64,000 nt of DNA from Chaetorhynchus papuensis (lineage: Eukaryota; Chordata; Aves; Passeriformes; Rhipiduridae). The translations under genes were made by a program, and so were the position numbers. This document shows positions 57,067 to 64,000 of the stretch, piece after piece. Every line of letters begins with the position of its first letter. Within the stretch, counting starts at the first letter, position 1. The stretch lies in NCBI GenBank assembly GCA_013396525.1, contig VWYX01001265.1, forward strand, positions 145,548-209,547. Direction: 5' to 3'. Below the pieces are notes generated by a model, which saw nothing but the letters and a program-made list of their open reading frames with translations, did no database searches and had not been told where the DNA came from.

Positions 57067-58659
57067 AGGCTACGGCACATTGAGCCAAGGGGGAAGAGTC
57101 AGGGACAAAGGAACACGGAGGTCAGAGACTGGATCATGTGGGGTCACCAAAATGAGCTGAGGGTGGGAAGAAGGACAGAATTCAAAGCTCCTTAGTCCCT
57201 GGAACACAGAAGGAAGTTGGAAAGGTGAGGTAAAAGCAAGGAAAAGAAGTCAAGATGAAAGCTCCATGATTATAATGGCTGTTTTTCTAATTGTTCTCTG
57301 CAGTAGTTTCTGCTAATTTCACTCCGTGTCAGGCTGTGCCTTGCACACTGACACTCTCCTGGCTGGGCTGTGTCCTGAAGAGCTGACAATTGGGGTGTTT
57401 TAAAAGCCCAGAGCCCTCAGTGAAGTGTCTGCTGCTGGCACCGAGTGATCTGCACCATTGTTCAGCTGTAATTAAACTGGAGGCACTTTATTTGCTCAGA
57501 CTCTGCTGTTTCATTTTATCTGTTTGCTCCAGAAGGTGTTTTCCATTTTCCCACCTTTCTCCTGTGAGCAGACAATGCCTAACCAATTTCTAGGAAGCAG
57601 TCTTTTATTATTATTATTTTTATTTTTAAGTGAAAGGCAGATGCTGAGAAGAACAAATTATTGGAAGTGTAAAGGTTTTTGCACAATCCCTGGGAGAGCC
57701 ATTCCAGCCTGATGCCTTGGGACTGTTAAAAACCTCTCTCCAAACAAAGGCTGCTGTGAGTGTAAATCTCATTATCATACACCAGGCCTGCCTGCCTTGC
57801 CTTCGCTCCCCGGTGAAGTGTTTGAAATATAGACAAGGTCCAGCAGTAAAAGTAAATTTCCATTAGTCTGACAGGCCAGGATCTGAATCACTGCAACTTT
57901 TGGGAAGGAAATTCCACTCTGCCACAGCATCAGCCTGCACTGACTGGAGCCACGCTGAGCCAGCTCCTTGGTTCTCAAAAGCTGGAAGAATCCAGGCAGA
58001 ACTTTGAGCTGGGAAAGAGGCTGGGGATGTCAGGAGAGGGCCCTGGCTCAGGACTTCATTGCAACAGCCATTCTTTTATGAGACTTTCAGCTGTACTTCA
58101 CACACAAATCCCAGCCCTGCAGCAGATCCAGCAATTACTGCTTTTTCCAGGGTGGATTTCATCATTCCATTTCGCCCTAACATGGTTTTGACAAATAACA
58201 AGCCATTGCAAGGTTTCCAGGAACTATAAAACACCTTTTCAATTGCCACTTGAGCTTTCACAGAACCCCAGGGCTGGTGGGAGCCCATATGAAACAAATG
58301 CCCTTTCCTTGCAGCAGAGAAATTCCTATATATTCAGGAACCCTAAACTACTGAAAAGGGAACATTAAGCAGCAAATACTCCCACACCAGGGAGCCCCAT
58401 CCATCATGTCTGAAATCTGTCTTGCACAACCCACTCAGCAGAAGGGGAAGCTGCATCCAGTTTTTTACCAGGACCATGTAGTTCTCTTAAAAAGGAACAA
58501 GATCCTTTTTGGAAGATGATTTGCATCTCGTGGAGCTGGGGAATGGCATCCCATTAACAGTCCTGAAGCACAGCCTTGCTCTCAGGAGTCTTTTCAGCAG
58601 CTACAGACCAAGCAGCTTCTGCAATGAGTTGTGAAATGCAGCTTTGGAACCAGGGAAAT

Positions 58660-59005
58660 CCCAGAATGGATTGGATTGGGAGAAACCTTAAAGCTCATCC
58701 AGTGCCACCCCTGTGGGCAGGGACACCTCCCACTATCCCAGGCTGCTCCAAGCCCCATCCAACCTGGCCTTGGACACTTCCAGGGATCCAGGGGCAGCCA
58801 CAGCTTCTCTGGGAAACCTCTGCCAGGGCCTCCCCACCCTCACAGGCGAGAATTTTTCCTCAATATCCCATCTATCCCTGCCCTCTGGCAGTGGGGAGCC
58901 ATTCCCTGGGTCCTGTCCCTCCATGCCTTGTCCCAAGTCCCTCTCCAGCTCTTCTGTATTCCCCCTTCAAGTACTGAAAGGTCATTCCAGGGCCTTCTCT
59001 TCTTA
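58660..59005 (-). mobile_element. CR1 LINE 3'-end fragment in an INTS9 intron
   Basis: CCCAGAATGGATTGG, CTTAAAGCTCATCCAGTGCC, CAACCTGGCCTTGGACACTT and CCCTCTCCAGCTC; closely similar to the copies at 48960 and 60365. Confidence 0.92.
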
Positions 59006-60364
59006 GGCTGAACAAGCAGCCTGAAGAATCCCTGGATATGGAAAACCATGAGATGTTTCTCCTCCCTGAGCACGGATAGCTCTGAAATTAGGACTCCTGT
59101 GTGAATATAATTGGATGTTATTTGTTAGGGGAGGGGGAAAAAAGGCCATTTCTGTCAATATCCCAGGTTTCTGCTGGAACTCTCCAAGTTAAAGGGAATG
59201 CATTAGAATCCAGCTCTCTTTCCCCAGGCTGGTGAATGCCCCATTCCCTACAGAGCATCCTCCCTCCCAGCAGTTTTGGGAAGTGCAGGGAGAGCTGGAA
59301 TCCAGTCCCTTCAGGGGCTGGCACAAGGGACAGGCTCTTGTACAAAGGCTCAGTTCCACCCTCAGAGTTTAGGGGGAAACCCAAAGCCTCAGTGGAATTT
59401 GAACAATTCCAGCCAGCCCCAGGCTGGCTCCCTGCACTCTGAACTCAGGACTGGTTTCATGCTGGTGAATGGAAGCCACGTTTTACCAGTCTCAGGTTTA
59501 ATGGGATCCAATAAAGATGCAAATTTCCCAAACAATTCAATCTACACGCCAAGCTGGAGCTGCAGCCAAGCATATTTTCTAATTAAAGCCCTCTCCTTGT
59601 CTCCAAGCAGTGGGCTGGGCAGGCTCCTCACAGAACTGGTGTGAGATGGTGGCAGTGGGTGCTGTGGGCTGGAGGAGGGATTTGTTACGTGGGTCCCAGT
59701 TCTGCACTTCATGTTTGGCTCAACTAAAGGATGCTTCCTCCTTCTCCACTCCAATGAAAAGTCACTCAGTATTCCAGTTTCCAAAGGGCAGTAATGCCTG
59801 CTTGCAAAAAGCCACTGTCACCTCTGCTCCAAGGACACATTTGTGCTGATTGGATTGTCAAAAAAATATTTTAAGCTCGTGTCTGTCAGAATATGGGTCA
59901 CCCTTTGTAATATGGGTACATTTGGGTTTGATTTATGGGGTTAATAAATCATTAATAGATGTTGTGGGGATAAGTAATCCACATTTTAGATGGCTACAAG
60001 CAATCCATTAACCTGCTGGGCTCCTGCTGCCTGTAGGAATTAACCATTTATGGAAATTGCTGGAATACAAATAAGCCTTTTCACTGCTTCTTTACCATCA
60101 CTGAAAACTGATCCTTAGTGGGAAGGGTGCTTCTAACAGCAGGTACAGCTGGGGAAGGAGAACTCCTGGCTCCTAATTCCCAGATTCTTTGGATCCTTTC
60201 CATGGTCCTGGGGCACTAATTCAAACTGCTCTGTCTTAACTTCCTCATATTTAAACTGGACAGGACTGGCTGCCTCACTCATGGCAGAGATCCCTTTTTA
60301 TATTGTGGGATGGGATTTTCTTGCAAAGGACAACTCACCTGAACACAGGTTTTGCTTGCTAACA

Positions 60365-60715
60365 ATCATGGAATCATGGAAGGCTTTGGGTGGGAAAGGA
60401 CCTTGAAGCTCATCCCATTCCAACCCTGACACCTCCCACTATCCCAGGGTGCTCCAACCTGGCCTTGGACACTCCCAGGGATCCAGGGGCAGCCACAGCT
60501 TCTCTGGGAATTGCAGCCCAGCCCCTCCCCACCCTCCCAGCCAGGAATTCCTTCCCAATTTCCCACCCCAAGCTCTCCTTTCCCAGAGGGAAGCCATTCC
60601 CTGTGTCCTGTCCCTTCAGCCCTTGTCCCAAGTCCCTCTCCAGCTCTCCTGGGGCCCTTTCAGGTGGAAGGGGCTCTGAGGTCTCTTCCTCAGACTGAAG
60701 AACCCCAAGCTCTCT
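60365..60715 (-). mobile_element. CR1 LINE 3'-end fragment in an INTS9 intron
   Basis: CATGGAATCATGGAAGGC, GGACCTTGAAGCTCATCCC, CAACCTGGCCTTGGACAC and CAAGTCCCTCTCCAGCTCTC. A second CR1 in the opposite orientation starts about 175 bases further on. Confidence 0.92.
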
Positions 60716-60889
60716 CAGCCAGCCAATGTTTTTTTTTTTTCCATTCCCATTAGTTTATAGAGTGAAATTATCTCTCAAAAATGCTTCTTTCCTAGCTCTC
60801 CATTTGACAGAATGTCCTTTACATGATGAGAGTCAATTGTAAATCCCAGCCACAAGACACCTTTAGGACAAAGATCTTTAGTTCTGAGG

Positions 60890-61352
60890 CTGCACCTCCA
60901 GTCCTGGGGACAGTTCTGGGCTCCTCCTGACAAGAGAGACCTGGAGGGGCTGGAACGTGTCCAGGGAAGGGAACAGAGCTGGGGAAGGGGCTGGAGCCCC
61001 AGGAGTGGCTGAGGGAGCTGGGAAAGGGGCTCAGCCTGGAGAAAAGGAGGCTCAGGGGGGACCTTGTGGCTCTGCACAACTCCCTGACTGGAGGGGGCTG
61101 CTGGGTGGGAACAAGGAACAGGACAAAAGGAAACGGCCTCAAGCTGTACTAGGGGAGGTTTAGGTTGGGTATTAGGGAAAATTCCTTCATGGAAAGGGTG
61201 CTCAAGCACTGGGAGGTGGAGGAATCCCCCTCCCTGGAAGTGGCACTTGAGGCCACCCTTTAGTGCCGACCACAGTGGTGGTGCTGCTGGACAGCTGGAC
61301 TCGATGACCTTAAGGACCTTTCCAACCACAACAACTCCATGAGTCCATGACT
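60890..61352 (+). mobile_element. CR1 LINE 3'-end fragment in an INTS9 intron (second subtype)
   Basis: GCTGCACCTCCAGTCCTGGG, CGTGTCCAGGGAAGGGAAC, CAGCCTGGAGAAAAGGAGGC, GGACTCGATGACCTTAAGG and the tail CAACTCCATGAGTCC. Confidence 0.93.
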
Positions 61353-61416
61353 TCACAGAGGCTGCTGAGCTGGAATTTGGCTGTGTGAGCAGGAACCCCC
61401 CGTGCCCATGCCCAGG

Positions 61417-61751
61417 TGACACCACAATGATTTTTGCCTCTTCTTTTATACCCCTTTTTATGGCTTTTTGTATTCTTAGCGTTTTTTAGCCTACATTCTT
61501 AGACTTATTTTCTTAAGCTAAAAGACTCAACATCTTAAAAGCTCCAGCCACCTCTCCAGAACACATTTTGTAAACTGAGATAGGACCATCCAGGGGGAAG
61601 GTTCCTTGGAGAGGGGCGCTCACTTGAACCTCTTATTGGGGAATCTTTGCTAGATAGATATATAGACAGATAATAAATGACACCTCTAATGTTATACCCG
61701 ATCTATCGGGCGCGTGTGCATTTGGGGCGCATTCCACCCGGACATGGTGCA
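61417..61751 (+). mobile_element. Possible solo LTR in an INTS9 intron
   Basis: The block begins TGACACCA and ends TGGTGCA, imperfect inverted ends with one base missing. It has AATAAA at 61672-61677, about 75 bases before its end, and a short GC-rich dyad (CCCGATCTATCGGG) between. TATA-like TTTATACCCC lies near its start. No target-site duplication is evident. It could instead be ordinary intron. Confidence 0.4.
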
Positions 61752-61848
61752 CCTAAGGATCCTTAAAAATAAACACAGAGGTAAGAACCCTTCTCTCCCT
61801 TCTGGATTCTTGATTTTAAAACCAGGAGGAGGCACCGCAGGCACTCAC

Positions 61849-62016
61849 GTCGGGCATGATCTCGATCTTCTCGTAGCGGCGCTTGTAGGGCAGCGTGAGC
61901 ACCTCGGCGCGGCGGTAGGACATGGCCGGGGGCTGGCAGTCGATCATCAGGTCCGTGCGGTGGGACTGCGTGGGAGGGGGCTGCGTGTACTGCTCCGGGC
62001 ACACCACGTGCAGGGG
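61849..62016 (-). CDS. INTS9: INTS9 coding exon (56 residues)
   Basis: A 168-base exon with acceptor GTGTTTTGCAG and donor GAC|GTGAGT, phase 0. It encodes PLHVVCPEQYTQPPPTQSHR, then DLMIDCQPPAMSYRRAEVL and YEKIEIMPD. Its GC content is clearly higher than that of the AT-rich intron around it. A candidate LTR ends about 100 bases downstream in the following intron. Confidence 0.95.
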
Positions 62017-62941
62017 CTGCAAAACACGAAATTCCCAACCATGAAATTCCCATCAGCACTGGAAGAAACTGCTCCAGGGGCAGGAGATGTGCGCAGCGGC
62101 GAGCCGCCCGAAATTTAAGCTTGAATCATCTTTAATCGTCGCTTTGGTATCACAGTTGTCACAAGGAGAGAAAGAAATGAAAGTATTAAATAGCTTTTTC
62201 TCCCAAATCCTTGCCAGGTAAACTGGAAGTGAACGGCAACAGTGGTGGGGAGCATCCCAAGAGCCAAACATGCGAGGCTGCAGAAAGCTCGGCTGTCAAT
62301 AATCAAGGCTGCAAAAACAACTCCTGGAGTTTTCCAGCGATATGCTAACAAAGCATAGAAAGGCTCAGGAACAAGGTTTTTGGTCTGGTGGCCACTGCAG
62401 GATTTAAGGAAGCCAAAGGAGAAGCCAGTGGCTTCTGCAAGCTGCTCTGGAGAGAGCACAATCCATCAGCAGTGACGTGGAAGGAGATGTTTATCCAAAC
62501 CCAGGCAGTGGCAGCGCTATCAGTTTGCAGTGACAAGCCAGGTGGCAGAACAATGAGATAAAGTGATCCAGGCATTGTTAGGAGGTTTGGAAGAATGGGA
62601 ATTTCAGAGTTCAGCAAGATGGAACACAGGGAAAAACTCAGCCAGAAAAAAATCTGGGTATTATTTTAATTATGAAGAGTCAGAAAGCAAATTTTAGTAG
62701 AAACAAAAAATGGGATAGGCCACTAAAGCCCCAAAGAGTCGAGGGGGACAGCAGACACTACAAGAACCCTCTTTTTCTTAGACCTTTTCTAAAGCAGAGC
62801 TCAATGCTGTGTCCTGTTTGTGGAAAAAAAAGGATCTGGGTGTTATCCTGATTTTTGTTTAATGCAACATTTGCTCACAGTTCATTTATTCCTTTCAGCT
62901 GTGTGAAGAAAGGTAAGAAAAGGCAGCAGAAAATTCATTAC

Positions 62942-63066
62942 CTGGACTTCTTTGAGTAATTTAGAGACCTGAATAAAATTGAGTCTCGTGTCAATGGGAC
63001 AGTAAACGCATTTCATTGCCAAGGGCTGATAGGGAGCCAGGGCGTCCAGGTAAGAGAAATCGGGTT
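62942..63066 (-). CDS. INTS9: INTS9 coding exon (41 residues plus split codon)
   Basis: A 125-base exon with acceptor TCTCTTTCCAG and donor CAG|GTAATG. The first two bases complete a Glu codon begun in an exon outside the window. It reads PDFSYLDALAPYQPLAMKCV and YCPIDTRLNFIQVSKLLKEVQ, which is the end of the beta-CASP/metallo-beta-lactamase-like core. I find no further INTS9 exon between 63067 and 64000, so the N-terminal two thirds of the protein lies beyond the window. Confidence 0.95.
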
Positions 63067-64000
63067 CTGGAAAGAGAAATTTTAAAAACACTCAAAGCCC
63101 ATTAACAACAAAGATGGCCCAATTCCTCTCTGGTTCCAGCCTAGCCAGAGCTCTTGCTCAGTGTTAATTCTGTTCCGGATTTCTCTTCCCTTCCTCCTTC
63201 CCCCACCCATTATTTTCAATTAATTTGATGAAAATTACGCCCACAATTAGTCTTACCTTAATCAAGCAACAGAGCAGTACTATTTCATTTGAACACATTA
63301 TTGCATGCTTTTTAGAACAAATTTAATCAAGACAAAAACATCATCTCTTATTTTTAATCAGCTCCTGTAAAGGAAGGCAAAATGTAGACTTTTTGGGTCT
63401 TGTAAGGTAATCCAAATGGCAAGTTGGTTTTCACGGTGACAAAAATGCAGCATGAAGGTCATATCTTGGTATATAAATATATATATTTATTCTTTTGAAT
63501 CTAAGAGCCAGGTTTAGACTGGTGGGAAACCAAGGGTCCTTTTATAACTGGATTAGAGGTTTGCCAGGAAAAAGTCAGGCCCTGAATGGGCTTTTACTCC
63601 CACAGAGAGTAATAAAATACTGAGAACACGACAGAAAAACACTATTTTTTTTTTTGGTGAATGCCAATTTCAGATCTCGGGTGACACAGTGTAGGATCCA
63701 GGTAACCTCTTGATTCTGGGGGTCACCAACTAATGGTATGGAAAAGATTATGCCAATCCTATCTACCTGCTAATTGTGGGATGGATGACATAAAGGGAAT
63801 GCTAGAAAAAAAAAAGAACTGGTGTGAGTTTGATGAGTACAGAATGGGGAAAAGAGAAAGGGATGCACGAAAGCCTCATCTGCTGGATTATCCTGAAGCA
63901 CAGGGCCTCAAAGGACACCAGGCAGAGTGAAGTGCAGTTCAAGCCTGGCTGGAACACAGCAGGAGGAATTCTCTGGGACCTGCTGAGGCTGTGAAAGGAT
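63067..64000 (-). other. INTS9: Upstream INTS9 intron, continuing beyond the window
   Basis: AT-rich sequence with a short TATATAAATATATATA tract near 63471 and a T-run near 63645. No further INTS9 exon is recognisable. Confidence 0.7.

Larger units (their letters stand above)
50872..61848 (-). other. INTS9: Large INTS9 intron
   Basis: An 11 kb GT-AG intron. It contains a 34-bp duplication, three CR1 fragments, one possible LTR and AT-rich unique sequence. I see no nested gene, RNA gene or conserved ORF in 51000-58600. Confidence 0.85.

Noticed and set aside
1..64000. CRISPR array, bacterial operon, phage or plasmid system
   Set aside because: All genes are split vertebrate genes. The tandem repeats have no unique spacers of constant length and no cas-like genes.

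Overview
This is vertebrate nuclear DNA, almost certainly from a bird and probably a songbird. The evidence is large genes split by GT-AG introns, many short 3'-end fragments of CR1 LINEs (the chicken-repeat family) in both orientations, endogenous-retrovirus LTR remnants, and two single-copy vertebrate genes whose proteins read through cleanly. Nothing bacterial, plasmid-like or CRISPR-like is present. There is one 285-base assembly gap (8679-8963) and one isolated N (36637).

EXTL3 (exostosin-like glycosyltransferase 3, plus strand) occupies about 14022-44390. Its whole coding sequence is here in five exons: 14499-16646, 34413-34540, 39656-39800, 40247-40375 and 41100-41309. They join without a frame break into 919 residues, the length of human EXTL3 as I recall it. 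The large first coding exon carries a multi-uORF leader. A roughly 3 kb 3' UTR ends at an AATAAA at 44368. Positions 1-14021 hold no recognisable coding exon and are probably 5' intron or upstream DNA of the same gene.

INTS9 (Integrator complex subunit 9, minus strand) lies tail-to-tail with EXTL3. Its last five coding exons are here (63066-62942, 62016-61849, 50871-50773, 49876-49739 and 48862-48686). They encode the C-terminal 234 residues; the rest of the gene lies beyond position 64000. About 3.8-4.3 kb separates the two 3' ends. EXTL3-INTS9 adjacency agrees with the known vertebrate gene order. The two proteins are not functionally linked: EXTL3 starts heparan sulfate chains in the ER/Golgi, and INTS9 is part of the nuclear snRNA/mRNA 3'-cleavage machinery.

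The remainder is introns and spacer. It contains about 17 CR1 fragments, one convincing solo LTR (34636-35257), one likely (18305-18738) and one possible (61417-61751). It also contains a striking set of local tandem repeats: a 20/14-bp minisatellite duplicated together with its flank (35456-37654), a 14-copy ~30-bp minisatellite between the two genes, a 34-bp array running into the gap, a (TC)23 tract just after the INTS9 stop, and several two-to-four-copy repeats.

I found no new multi-gene system. The observations most worth a second look are the 1182-bp-offset duplication joined at a single N, the CANNTG-saturated minisatellite in the EXTL3 intron, the uORF cluster before a weak EXTL3 start, and a Pumilio site plus hairpin near the EXTL3 poly(A) signal.
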